From the NCBI RefSeq assembly GCF_026153355.1, contig NZ_CP110636.1, forward strand, positions 1,612,001 through 1,676,000: 64,000 bases of DNA, read 5' to 3'. Numbering within the stretch: the stretch's first letter is position 1; each line of letters opens with the position of its first letter. A program made the position numbers and the translations under genes. Origin of the DNA: Streptomyces endophytica. Lineage in GTDB: Bacteria > Actinomycetota > Actinomycetes > Streptomycetales > Streptomycetaceae. The notes under the pieces are model-generated. The model had not been told where the DNA came from. It was given only the letters and a program-made list of their open reading frames with translations, and ran no database searches. Of this stretch, positions 10,701-18,971 are shown piece by piece.

Positions 10701-11142
10701 TTGCCGGGGGCCCAGTCGATCCAGAGGGGGGCGATGACCAGCAGTGCGAGCCGCAGCACGTCCGCGGCGATCATCGTCCAGCGGCGGTCCAGCGGCCCGG
10801 AGGGCGCCGTGAGCGCGGACAGCGGGCCCAGGAGGACGGCCCCGAAGAGCAACGTCGCCAGCATCCGGGTACCGAAGACCGCGGTGACCGCGAGGGCGGC
10901 ACCGCGATAGCCGCCGCCGAAGACGGCCTCACCCCCAGCGGCACGTACAGCGCCGCCTGCAGGGCGAGCACCACCAGGACAAGCATGGACAGGGCATCGC
11001 CGATGCCCCCGACGAACTGGGCGCTCCACAGCCGCTTCAGTGGGGGGAAGCGCAGCAGGGCTCGCACGGCGCGCTCGCGGGAATCCGCCGCTAGGGCGCC
11101 AGAAGTGGGGGTCACGACCGTTGGCTGCTCGGCACGCGTCAT
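7766..11142 (-). CDS. tmk: MFS-like membrane protein fused to thymidylate kinase with long coiled-coil tail, frame-disrupted
   Basis: One reconstructed protein of about 1,125 residues. The N-terminal half (11142 to about 9650) is a polytopic transporter-like domain ([36 protein letters not shown]). The middle (about 9600-8990) is thymidylate kinase: P-loop [34 protein letters not shown] and [13 protein letters not shown]; it phosphorylates dTMP to dTDP. The tail is a very long Glu/Ala/Arg/Lys coiled coil ([20 protein letters not shown]) ending in an acidic segment and GRGRRR. At least seven frame breaks are needed; one at about 9290 is a lost G (CAGGCGCC for CAGGGCGCC). The membrane-kinase fusion is, from memory, usual in Streptomyces. 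Confidence 0.85.
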
Positions 11143-11192
11143 CCCGCCAGCCTATCGGGAGGGCGCACACCGTCGAGCGCCGCCCGTACAAA

Positions 11193-11231
11193 CGGGCGGG
11201 CACGACGGAACGCATCCGTCGTGCCCGCCCG
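11193..11231 (-). terminator. Terminator after topA
   Basis: Seventeen-base perfect arms with a 5-nt loop; on the minus strand the stem is followed by TTTGT. It lies between the topA stop and the tmk-fusion start. Confidence 0.8.
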
Positions 11232-11277
11232 CACACCATGCCTGACCAGGGGCGCAGGGCCCCGGTCCCGGTGGGCC

Positions 11278-14115
11278 TCAGTCCTCCGCCGAAGCCGCCG
11301 TCTTCTTCGCCGCCGCGGTCTTCGCGGTGGCCTTCTTGGCGGTCGTCTTCTTCGCGGTGGTCTTCTTGGCCGCGGTCTTCTTCGCCACCGTCTTCTTGGC
11401 GGCCGTCTTCTTCGCCGGCGCCTTCTTCGCCGTCTTCTTCTTCGCCGGCCCCTTGGCGCGCTTCTCCGCCAGCAGCTCGTAGCCGCGCTCGGGGGTGATC
11501 GTCTCGACGTCGTCGTCCCGCCGCAGCGTCGCGTTGGTCTCGCCGTCGGTCACGTACGCGCCGAACCGGCCGTCCTTGACCACCACCGGCTTGCCGCTGA
11601 CCGGGTCCGTGCCCAGCTCCTTCAGCGGCGGCTTGGCGGCAGCCCGCCCGCGCTGCTTGGGCTGGGCGTAGATCGCCAGCGCCTCGTCGAGGGTGATCGT
11701 GAAGAGCTGTTCCTCGTTCTCCAGGGAGCGCGAGTCCGTGCCCTTCTTCAGGTACGGGCCGTAGCGGCCGTTCTGCGCGGTGATCTCCACGCCCTCGGGG
11801 TCCTTGCCGACGACGCGCGGCAGCGACATCAGCTTGAGCGCGTCCGCCAGCGTCACGGTGTCCAGGGACATCGACTTGAAGAGCGAGGCGGTGCGCGGCT
11901 TGACCGCGTTCTTGCCGGTCTTCGGGGTGCCCTCGGGGAGGATTTCGGTGACGTACGGGCCGTAGCGGCCGTCCTTGGCGACGATCTGGTGGCCGCTCTC
12001 GGGGTCCATGCCCAGCTCGAAGTCGCCGCTCGGCTTGGCGAGCAGCTCCTCCGCGTACGCCACGGTCAGCTCGTCGGGCGCGAGGTCCTCGGGCACGTCG
12101 GCGCGCTGGTGGCCCTCACTGTCCTTCTCACCGCGCTCGACGTACGGGCCGTAGCGGCCGACCCGCAGCACGATGCCCTCGCCGACCGGGAAGGACGAGA
12201 TCTCCCGGGCGTCGATCGCGCCCAGGTCCGTGACCAGCTCCTTGAGCCCGCCGAGGTGGTCGCCGTCGCCGTTGCCGGCGTCCGACGCGGCACCCACCGC
12301 ACTCGCGTCCTCGCCCTCGCCGAAGTAGAAGCGCCGCAGCCACGGCACGGCCTGCGCCTCACCACGGGCGATGCGGTCGAGGTCGTCCTCCATCTTGGCG
12401 GTGAAGTCGTAGTCGACCAGCCGGCCGAAGTGCTTCTCCAGGAGGTTGACCACCGCGAAGGAGAGGAAGGAGGGGACGAGCGCGGTGCCCTTCTTGAAGA
12501 CGTAGCCGCGGTCGAGGATGGTGCCGATGATCGACGCGTACGTCGACGGGCGGCCGATCTCCCGCTCCTCCAGCTCCTTGACCAGCGTGGCCTCGGTGTA
12601 GCGGGCGGGCGGCTTGGTGGCGTGCCCGTCGGCGGTGATCTCCCGGGCGGCCAGCGCGTCGCCCTGGGCGACCTGCGGCAGCCGGCGCTCGCGGTCGTCC
12701 AGCTCGGCGTTGGGGTCGTCGGCGCCCTCCACGTAGGCCTTGAGGAAGCCGTGGAAGGTGATGGTCTTGCCGGACGCGCTGAACTCGGCGTCCCGGCCGT
12801 CGGCGGAGGTACCGCCGATCTTGACGGTGACGGAGTTACCGGTCGCGTCCTTCATCTGGGAGGCGACGGTCCGCTTCCAGATCAGCTCGTAGAGCTTGAA
12901 CTGGTCGCCGGTCAGCCCGGTCTCGGCGGGCGTGCGGAAGCGGTCGCCGGAGGGGCGGATCGCCTCGTGCGCCTCCTGCGCGTTCTTGACCTTGCCGGCG
13001 TACGTGCGCGGCTTGTCCGGCAGGTAGCCGGCGCCGTACAGCTGCGTCACCTGCGCCCGGGCCGCGGCGACCGCGGTGTCCGAGAGCGTGGTGGAGTCCG
13101 TACGCATATAGGTGATGAAGCCGTTCTCGTACAGCTTCTGCGCCACCTGCATCGTCGCCTTGGCGCCGAAGCCGAGCTTACGGCTGGCCTCCTGCTGGAG
13201 GGTCGTGGTCCGGAACGGCGCGTACGGGGAGCGCCGGTACGGCTTGGACTCCACGGAGCGCACCGAGAAGTCGGTGTTCTCCAGGGCGGCGGCGAGCGCG
13301 CGGGCGTTCGCCTCGTCCAGGTGGAGCACATCGCTGTTCTTGAGCTGACCGTTGGGGCCGAAGTCGCGGCCCTGCGCGACGCGGCGGCCGTCGACGCTGT
13401 TCAGGCGCGCGGTCAGCGTCGAGGGGTCGCTGGAGTCACCGGCCCGCCCGGTGGAGAAGGTGCCGGTCAGGTCCCAGTACTCGGCGGAGCGGAAGGCGAT
13501 GCGCTCGCGCTCCCGCTCGACGACGAGACGGGTCGCCACGGACTGCACCCGGCCGGCCGACAGCCGCGGCATGACCTTCTTCCACAGGACCGGCGAGACC
13601 TCGTAGCCGTAGAGGCGGTCGAGGATCCGGCGGGTCTCCTGGGCGTCGACCAGCTTCTGGTTCAGATCGCGCGGATTGGCGACGGCCTCGCGGATCGCGT
13701 CCTTGGTGATCTCGTGGAACACCATGCGGTGGACCGGGACCTTGGGCTTGAGGATCTCCTGGAGGTGCCAGGCGATGGCCTCGCCCTCGCGGTCCTCATC
13801 GGTGGCGAGGTAGAGCTCGTCGGATTCGGCCAGCAGCTCCTTGAGCTTTTTGACCTGGTCCTTCTTGTCACTGTTCACCACATAGATGGGCTGGAAATCG
13901 GCGTCGACGTTCACCCCGAGCCGGGCCCAGGGCTCGCCCTTGTACTTCGCCGGCACCTCCGCCGCGCCGTTGGGCAGGTCACGGATGTGCCCCACGCTGG
14001 CCTCGACCACATAGCCAGGGCCGAGGTAGCCCTTGATCGTCTTCGCCTTGGCAGGCGACTCGACGATGACAAGTCGGCGGCCGCCGCCCTTCGTGGCTTC
14101 GTTGGTCGGGGACAA
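11278..14115 (-). CDS. topA: DNA topoisomerase I
   Basis: Relaxes negative supercoils by transient single-strand cleavage. The intact 945-residue protein has the TOPRIM start RLVIVESPAKAKTIKGYLG, TDEDREGEAIAWHL with the acidic metal-binding triad, and the catalytic tyrosine in GFITYMRTDSTTLSDTA. Several repeated C-terminal modules of the GRYGPYV type follow. The last 50 or so residues are a Lys/Ala/Thr tail of KKTxAKK repeats, which in actinobacterial TopA replaces zinc fingers and helps DNA binding and processivity. The start is TTG 14115, giving SPTNEATKGGGRRL before the TOPRIM domain, with GGAGAG about 12 nt upstream. It is divergent from the 14558 gene across 442 bp. Confidence 0.97.
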   Translation of the reverse strand: MSPTNEATKGGGRRLVIVESPAKAKTIKGYLGPGYVVEASVGHIRDLPNGAAEVPAKYKGEPWARLGVNVDADFQPIYVVNSDKKDQVKKLKELLAESDELYLATDEDREGEAIAWHLQEILKPKVPVHRMVFHEITKDAIREAVANPRDLNQKLVDAQETRRILDRLYGYEVSPVLWKKVMPRLSAGRVQSVATRLVVERERERIAFRSAEYWDLTGTFSTGRAGDSSDPSTLTARLNSVDGRRVAQGRDFGPNGQLKNSDVLHLDEANARALAAALENTDFSVRSVESKPYRRSPYAPFRTTTLQQEASRKLGFGAKATMQVAQKLYENGFITYMRTDSTTLSDTAVAAARAQVTQLYGAGYLPDKPRTYAGKVKNAQEAHEAIRPSGDRFRTPAETGLTGDQFKLYELIWKRTVASQMKDATGNSVTVKIGGTSADGRDAEFSASGKTITFHGFLKAYVEGADDPNAELDDRERRLPQVAQGDALAAREITADGHATKPPARYTEATLVKELEEREIGRPSTYASIIGTILDRGYVFKKGTALVPSFLSFAVVNLLEKHFGRLVDYDFTAKMEDDLDRIARGEAQAVPWLRRFYFGEGEDASAVGAASDAGNGDGDHLGGLKELVTDLGAIDAREISSFPVGEGIVLRVGRYGPYVERGEKDSEGHQRADVPEDLAPDELTVAYAEELLAKPSGDFELGMDPESGHQIVAKDGRYGPYVTEILPEGTPKTGKNAVKPRTASLFKSMSLDTVTLADALKLMSLPRVVGKDPEGVEITAQNGRYGPYLKKGTDSRSLENEEQLFTITLDEALAIYAQPKQRGRAAAKPPLKELGTDPVSGKPVVVKDGRFGAYVTDGETNATLRRDDDVETITPERGYELLAEKRAKGPAKKKTAKKAPAKKTAAKKTVAKKTAAKKTTAKKTTAKKATAKTAAAKKTAASAED

Positions 14116-14557
14116 CTTCGCTCTTCTCTCCGGTCGACGCGGAAAATGCCCCCCGGCCGGATGCGGGGGCGCACTGCGGTGACGCTTGACGCTGCGGAGT
14201 GTGACGGTACCTCCCGCCCCCGTGTCAAACGGAAAAACCCCGCAACGCCACTCGAACGGTAACCCGACTACATGCCTTCATGCCGCCTGGACCACCTCAG
14301 CCGCCCACCACGGGTCCGGCACGCGCCATCTGGATCATGACGGCCCCGCGGCACCTCCCGGAGGCCCGCGCATGATCCGGATCCGCGGTCCGCGTGCCGC
14401 CGAGGCGACTGTCACAAGGCGGCCCCGGATCCTGTCATCGCCTTGATACGTCAGGTGAGCCTGCTGGCAGGATGGGCGCAGGATGGACACGGCACGGCCC
14501 ACCGCTCGGGCCGGATACCGCCGTCGTCACGTGACACTCTCGGGGGGAATCTCACCC
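14116..14557. promoter_or_regulatory. Divergent intergenic region between topA and the 14558 gene
   Basis: 442 bp with no convincing gene. It must hold the topA promoter (reading left) and that of the 14558 gene (reading right). topA is supercoiling-controlled in many bacteria, so regulatory sites are expected; I could not identify a specific motif. Confidence 0.5.
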
Positions 14558-15157
14558 ATGGCGAACCAGTACCCCGGACCGCCACCGGAGCAGCCCGGCC
14601 AGCCCGCTCAGCCCGGCCAGAATCCGTACGCCACGCCGCCCGGCCCGGCCGACTCCGCCTACGGCTATCCCCAGGGCGGCAGCCCCGGCGCGCCCGGGTA
14701 CGGCTATCCGCAGCCCGGCTCGACGCCCCCGCCACCCGGATTCCCGCCCCCCGGCGCTCCGGCCGGCCCCCCGCCGCCGGGTCCCGGCGGCTTCCAGGCC
14801 GGTCCGCAGCCCGCCGGGATGGCGCTGTCGCTCGGGGACATCGCGGTGAGCGGCGACACGATCACGACGCCGACCGGGTCGATGCCGCTCAAGGGCGCCG
14901 TGTGGACCGCGACGGACATGTCGCGGACCGAGGAGAAGATGCCGGCCCACGCGGTCGTGCTCGCCATCATCTTTTTCTTCTTCTGCCTGCTGGGGCTGCT
15001 CTTCCTGCTGATGAAGGAGCGCACGACGACCGGCTTCGTGCAGGTCACGGTCGCCAGCGGCGGCCGGCACCACTCCACGATGGTCCCGGTGCAGTCGCGC
15101 GAGCAGGTCATGTTCGTGCTCAACCAGGTCAACTACGCACGGTCGTTGAGCGTGTGA
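14558..15157 (+). CDS. Pro/Gln/Gly-rich single-pass membrane protein
   Basis: 199 residues. Residues 1-95 are a low-complexity, disordered PPGP/YGYPQ segment. A short beta-type region follows (ALSLGDIAVSGDTITTPTGS), then a membrane helix AHAVVLAIIFFFFCLLGLLF at about 130-150, and a basic/beta C-terminal part (TTTGFVQVTVASGGRHHSTM) likely on the other side. No enzyme motif is seen. ATG 14558 is preferred because GGGGGGA lies 9 nt upstream; an in-frame GTG at 14531 is possible. Its stop overlaps the GTG of the next gene, so the two are translationally coupled. Confidence 0.8.
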   Translation: MANQYPGPPPEQPGQPAQPGQNPYATPPGPADSAYGYPQGGSPGAPGYGYPQPGSTPPPPGFPPPGAPAGPPPPGPGGFQAGPQPAGMALSLGDIAVSGDTITTPTGSMPLKGAVWTATDMSRTEEKMPAHAVVLAIIFFFFCLLGLLFLLMKERTTTGFVQVTVASGGRHHSTMVPVQSREQVMFVLNQVNYARSLSV

Positions 15158-15579
15158 GCGACGTGCAACGGTCCGGGCCGCCCTCCGGGGCGGCGATCCG
15201 GAGCCGCACCGTCCGGCGGGCGTCGCTCGCCCTCGCCGCCGGTGCGGCGGCCGCCGTCTATCTCTGGCACACGAATCCGCACCAGTCCGGGCAGGTGCTG
15301 ATCCCCTGCCCGTTCCGGCTGATGACCGGGGTGTTGTGCCCGGCGTGCGGCGGCACACGGATGGCGTACGACCTGTTGCACGGCGAGGTGGTGCGGGCCT
15401 TCCACGACAACGCGGTGCTGCTCGTCCTGGGCGTGCCGGCGATCGCGTACGTCCTGCTGCGCTGGCTGGTCCAGGGGCTGCGCGGACGCGCCTACCGGCT
15501 GCAGCTCACGGGCCGCGGCAATGCCGTGGTGTTCGGCATCGCCGCGGCGTGGATGCTCGTCCGCAATCTCGCCGGCTGA
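15154..15579 (+). CDS. DUF2752 family membrane protein
   Basis: 141 residues. The family signature CPFRLMTGVLCPACGGTRMA is at about 49-68, with cysteines that may bind metal or form a redox pair. It is flanked by a first helix near residue 25 and two more (AVLLVLGVPAIAYVLLRWLV, AVVFGIAAAWMLVRNLAG). The function of DUF2752 is unknown. The GTG start overlaps the TGA of the upstream gene (GTGTGA), giving a two-gene operon of small membrane proteins. Confidence 0.88.
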   Translation: MSDVQRSGPPSGAAIRSRTVRRASLALAAGAAAAVYLWHTNPHQSGQVLIPCPFRLMTGVLCPACGGTRMAYDLLHGEVVRAFHDNAVLLVLGVPAIAYVLLRWLVQGLRGRAYRLQLTGRGNAVVFGIAAAWMLVRNLAG

Positions 15580-15591
15580 CGCCCGGCGGCC

Positions 15592-15678
15592 TCAACGGAC
15601 GGTGACGGTGAGCGCCGGGTTCAGCGGACGGTGACGGAGGCTTCCGGGGTCAGCGGACGGTGACGGAGACCACCGGCG
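15592..15678. repeat. 29-bp tandem repeat, three copies, each carrying a stop codon
   Basis: Copies start at 15592, 15621 and 15650, each beginning TCARCGGACGGTGACGG. On the minus strand each encodes a TVTVR/SVTVR tail plus TGA or TTGA. The third copy is the real 3' end of the secreted protein gene; the other two lie downstream of it. Confidence 0.85.
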
Positions 15679-16054
15679 AGACGGTCTTGGCCGCGGCGAT
15701 GCGGAGCTGGTTGACGCCCTTGATGCCGAGCTTGACCCGCACCGAGTAGGCACCGCTCTTGGCGATCGGGGACTGCGCGGGCAGCGAGACCCACTTGGTG
15801 CCCTGCTTCTGCTGCACGGTGACCTTGGTGCCCGCCGTGATGCCCTTGGCGGCGCCGGAGACCCGGAACTCCTGCCAGGCCTTGACGGAGTTCACGCTGG
15901 CCTTGGCGGTCAGCGACGCGGCGGCCGGGGCGGTGGCCACGACCGGCTTGGCGGCGTGGAGGTCCTGCGGCGCGGCGAAGGCGGCGGCCGAGCCCCCGGC
16001 GAACAGGGAGACGGCGATGACGCCGACGGTGGCGTAGCGGAGTGCGCGGTTCAT
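15650..16054 (-). CDS. Small secreted protein, Ig-like/beta fold likely
   Basis: 134 residues. A signal peptide MNRALRYATVGVIAVSLFAG precedes AAAFAAP, a probable cleavage site. The mature part alternates short beta strands (AKASVNSVKAWQEFRVSG, TKVTVQQKQGTKWVSLPA, AYSVRVKLGIKGVNQLRI), as in secreted Ig-like or fibronectin-like domains. No cysteines and no catalytic motif. It could be an extracellular matrix or adhesion component; the precise role is unknown. The gene's last codons belong to the 29-bp triplicated repeat. Confidence 0.8.
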   Translation of the reverse strand: MNRALRYATVGVIAVSLFAGGSAAAFAAPQDLHAAKPVVATAPAAASLTAKASVNSVKAWQEFRVSGAAKGITAGTKVTVQQKQGTKWVSLPAQSPIAKSGAYSVRVKLGIKGVNQLRIAAAKTVSPVVSVTVR

Positions 16055-16211
16055 GAGAGTTCCTCACTGTCGGTGTGTGGGCCGTGGTGACCTTCACCGA
16101 GGAACATGACGGACGGCCCGCGGACGTTCCGCGCACCGTCACAGATCGGCCATCTGTGACAGAACTGTCTGGAACTGGACGCACACCGCGGGCGGACCTC
16201 CGACCGCCCGC

Positions 16212-16409
16212 CTACAGCGCCACCAGCAGCCAGCCCCCGACGACCAGGAACAGCACCCCCGCGAACAGCGCGGTGACCGCGGCCACCGGCCGGCTGACCC
16301 CCTCGGCGACCGGCGTACCGGTCCGGGCACACGCCCCCGTCCACACCAGCAGTCCGGCTCCGAACAGCGCGAACGCCACGCCGGCGAATGCCTCGGGTCC
16401 TCTCTCCAT
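16212..16409 (-). CDS. Small two-helix membrane protein
   Basis: 65 residues: MERGPEAFAGVAFALFGAGL, then a polar turn with one Cys, then a second hydrophobic helix (VTALFAGVLFLVVGGWLLVA) to the C-terminus. This is a helical hairpin with both ends on one side. No family recognised. Confidence 0.65.
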   Translation of the reverse strand: MERGPEAFAGVAFALFGAGLLVWTGACARTGTPVAEGVSRPVAAVTALFAGVLFLVVGGWLLVAL

Positions 16410-16518
16410 GCGGGCAGCGTGGCACCCCGGGGCGGCGTCCCGGCGAACACCGGATGAACGCCTTCCGCCCGTCCTGTACGAAGCCCCGCGCCGCCCCGCC
16501 GCGCCCCCTGGCTCCTCC

Positions 16519-18069
16519 CTACTCCTCCTCCGCCACCGGCTCCAGGAAGCCCTGCTCGACCAGCATCCGGATCGAGGCGGGCGTACGGTCCCGCAGCAGC
16601 ACCGGGTCCTCGCCGACGAGTTGGGCGATGGCGTCCAGGATCCGTCCGGCGGGCAGCGTGCCGTCACACACGCCGGCGAAGCCCGCCCCGACGGTGTCCA
16701 CCTTCGTCGCCCGCCGCATACCGCGGTTCTGACGGAGCACCACATGCTCGGGGTCCTCGGCCCCCGGCAGCCCGACCTGCTCCTGGACCACGCCGTCGGC
16801 GAGGCGGAAGCGCCCGGCCAGCAGTGCGGCGTCATCCGTGGCGCGCAGGTAGTCCTGGCGCGCGAAGTGGGCCACGACCGCGTCCCCCAGTGGCTGTTCG
16901 ACCGGATGCGGCCATTCCTCGACCGTGACGGACGGGGCGTCGGACCCGGACTTGCGCAGCGTGATCCAGCCGAAGCCGACGGCCTTGGTCTTCCGGGCCG
17001 CGAACTCCTCCAGCCAGGCGTCGTACCGCGCGGCGTACTCCTCGTCACCGGCGCGGTGGTCACCGGCGTCCCGCAGCCAGAGCTCGGCGTACTGGGTGAC
17101 GTCCTGCACCTCGCGCTGCACGATCCAGGCGTCACAACCGCGCGGCACCCAGGAGCGCAGCCGGTCGTGCCACTCCTCGCCCTCGACGTGCTGCCAGTTG
17201 GCGAGCATCTGGCAGTACCCGCCGTCGTTGAGGTGCGCGGCGGACTGCTGGACGAGGATCCGGCACAGGTCGTCGCCGCCCATCCCGCCGTCCCGGTACG
17301 TCAGCCGGGCGCCGTCCGGCCCTACGGGCGAGATCACGAACGGCGGGTTCGACACGATCAGGTCGTACGTCTCGTCCCCGACCGGCTCGAACAGCGAGCC
17401 CTCCCTGAGGTCCGCCGCGCCGGCCCCGGAGAGCGCCAGCGTCAGCGCGGTGATCCGCAGGGCACGGGGGTTGAGGTCGGTGGCGGTGACCCGGGTGGCG
17501 TGCCGGGCGGCGTGCAGCGCCTGGATGCCGGAGCCCGTCCCGAGGTCGAGCGCCTTGCCGACCGGCCGGCGGACGGTGATCCCGGCGAGGGTGGTGGACG
17601 CGCCGCCGACGCCGAGCACCAGCTGCGCGCGCTCGGTCTCCCCGGCGCCCCGGATGCCGCCGGCGCCGCCGACCGCGCAGCCCAGGTCGGAGACGATCCA
17701 CCAGTCCTGCCCCTCGGGGCCGCCGTACGGGCGGACGTCCACCGTGGCGCGCAGGGTGTCGCCGTCCTGCACCACCCAGCCGTCGGCGAGGCAGTCCTCG
17801 ACCGGCAGGGTCGCCCGCGCCCGGCCCAACCCCACCGGACGCTGCAGCAGGAACAGCCGCACCAGGGTCTCCAGTGGGCTGTCGCCGCGGGTCGCGCGCA
17901 ACGCGGGGACGGTCTCGTTGCGCGCCAGCGCGGCGTAGGCGGGCGCGCCCAGCAGGTCCAGCAGCCCGTCGGCGGTGAAGGCGGCGGTCAACAGCGCCTC
18001 GCGCAGCCGGGCGGTGCGGGCGTTGCTCTCGGGGTCCTGGACATCGGCGGTGGGGAGGTGCGTACTCAC
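16519..18069 (-). CDS. SAM-dependent methyltransferase with N-terminal extension
   Basis: 516 residues. An N-terminal domain of about 170 residues is followed by a class I methyltransferase core: motif I ALDLGTGSGIQALHAARHA, acidic end of strand two ATDLNPRALR, and the substrate motif DLIVSNPPF. NPPF is typical of enzymes that methylate amide or amino nitrogen in protein or nucleic acid (HemK/PrmC or RlmG-like), so a translation-related target is likely. The C-terminal 200 residues are extra. Start is GTG 18069 (MSTHLPT-like); ATG 18078 is an alternative in the same frame. The target is not identified. Confidence 0.85.
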   Translation of the reverse strand: MSTHLPTADVQDPESNARTARLREALLTAAFTADGLLDLLGAPAYAALARNETVPALRATRGDSPLETLVRLFLLQRPVGLGRARATLPVEDCLADGWVVQDGDTLRATVDVRPYGGPEGQDWWIVSDLGCAVGGAGGIRGAGETERAQLVLGVGGASTTLAGITVRRPVGKALDLGTGSGIQALHAARHATRVTATDLNPRALRITALTLALSGAGAADLREGSLFEPVGDETYDLIVSNPPFVISPVGPDGARLTYRDGGMGGDDLCRILVQQSAAHLNDGGYCQMLANWQHVEGEEWHDRLRSWVPRGCDAWIVQREVQDVTQYAELWLRDAGDHRAGDEEYAARYDAWLEEFAARKTKAVGFGWITLRKSGSDAPSVTVEEWPHPVEQPLGDAVVAHFARQDYLRATDDAALLAGRFRLADGVVQEQVGLPGAEDPEHVVLRQNRGMRRATKVDTVGAGFAGVCDGTLPAGRILDAIAQLVGEDPVLLRDRTPASIRMLVEQGFLEPVAEEE

Positions 18070-18167
18070 GCCGACCATTGTCCGTGCTGCCACCGACAAT
18101 CGGCACCGGCCCGGCGGCACGCCCTTCCCGGGCGCGTCGCCGGGCCGGTGAAAGGCCCGCGGAGGCG

Positions 18168-18752
18168 TTACGACTTCTTGGACGGCGTGGGCACCGGGGA
18201 ACCGGACGCGGCCTGGTTCTGACAGCCCTTCTGCTTCGCCATCGCGGCGCCGACGTCACCGGCCTCCAGGTTCTTGAAGGCGGCCTCGCTCTGCTTGTTG
18301 AGCTTGTTGATGCCGTTGGACAGGTCACGCAGCCCGTCGGCGAACTTGAGCTTGTCCGAGGTGTCGAGGTTGTTGACCTGCTTCTGCAGGTCCGCGTAGC
18401 CCTTGGAGAGCGAGTTGAGCTCCTTGACCGCGTTCTCCTGCGCCTGCTTGCCCTGGTCGGTGGGCGGCGCCCCGGCCTGCTGCAGGGACTTGGCCAGCGA
18501 GGCGTACGCCTGCGAAATCTTCTGGAAGGCCGCCGAGTCGGTCCGCTGGACCTTCTTGGAGTCCGCGCTGCCGTTGTCGGCCGTCTGCATGGCGGCGTTG
18601 GCGTCCTGGATCTGCTTGAACGGGGCCTGCGCGGGGTCGCAGAAACTCTTCGCCCAGTCATTGAGCTTCTTGCTGTTGTCCTCGCTGCAGCCGGTCAGCG
18701 CGAGCATCAGTGCCGCCCCGCCGGACAGTGCAGCCACAAGCTTCTTGTTCAC
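18168..18752 (-). CDS. Helical lipoprotein
   Basis: 194 residues. An N-terminal Lys-rich signal with lipobox LALTGC at about 18-23 predicts lipid attachment at the cysteine. The mature protein is almost all helix, with heptad-like spacing (KELNSLSKGYADLQKQVNNL), and ends in a Ser/Pro/Lys tail. No enzyme motif, so a scaffold or small-ligand binder is possible. GTG 18752 is chosen because GGAAGGGA lies 8 nt upstream and it places the signal peptide exactly at the start. Confidence 0.85.
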   Translation of the reverse strand: MNKKLVAALSGGAALMLALTGCSEDNSKKLNDWAKSFCDPAQAPFKQIQDANAAMQTADNGSADSKKVQRTDSAAFQKISQAYASLAKSLQQAGAPPTDQGKQAQENAVKELNSLSKGYADLQKQVNNLDTSDKLKFADGLRDLSNGINKLNKQSEAAFKNLEAGDVGAAMAKQKGCQNQAASGSPVPTPSKKS

Positions 18753-18971
18753 CGGATTGGTCCCTTCCATGGCTCTCGGCCCCGGAACATACACGTCCGA
18801 ACGGCCTGGTCCCTGGGTCGGGCAGTCGGTCCGGCCCTCATTGCAGCCATTTGCACCAAGGAGCGCAGGGCCACCCGGGCAGACCGAGGGCGGGTGTCCG
18901 GCGCCTGCAAAAAGCGCCGTCCACCCGCCCAGTTGAGCGGTCCGTGAGCCCTTCCGAACGGTCGGTTCCGG

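Noticed and set aside
1310..11142. A cluster of true pseudogenes at 1-11 kb
   Set aside because: holB and tmk are essential and the breaks are mostly single losses in G/C runs, so sequence error is the simpler explanation. The phosphodiesterase and acyltransferase remain less certain.
11221..14262. A plus-strand open frame of 1,013 codons
   Set aside because: Antisense to topA, whose domains are certain; the Val/Leu/Gly/Arg-only composition is a mirror of the real gene.
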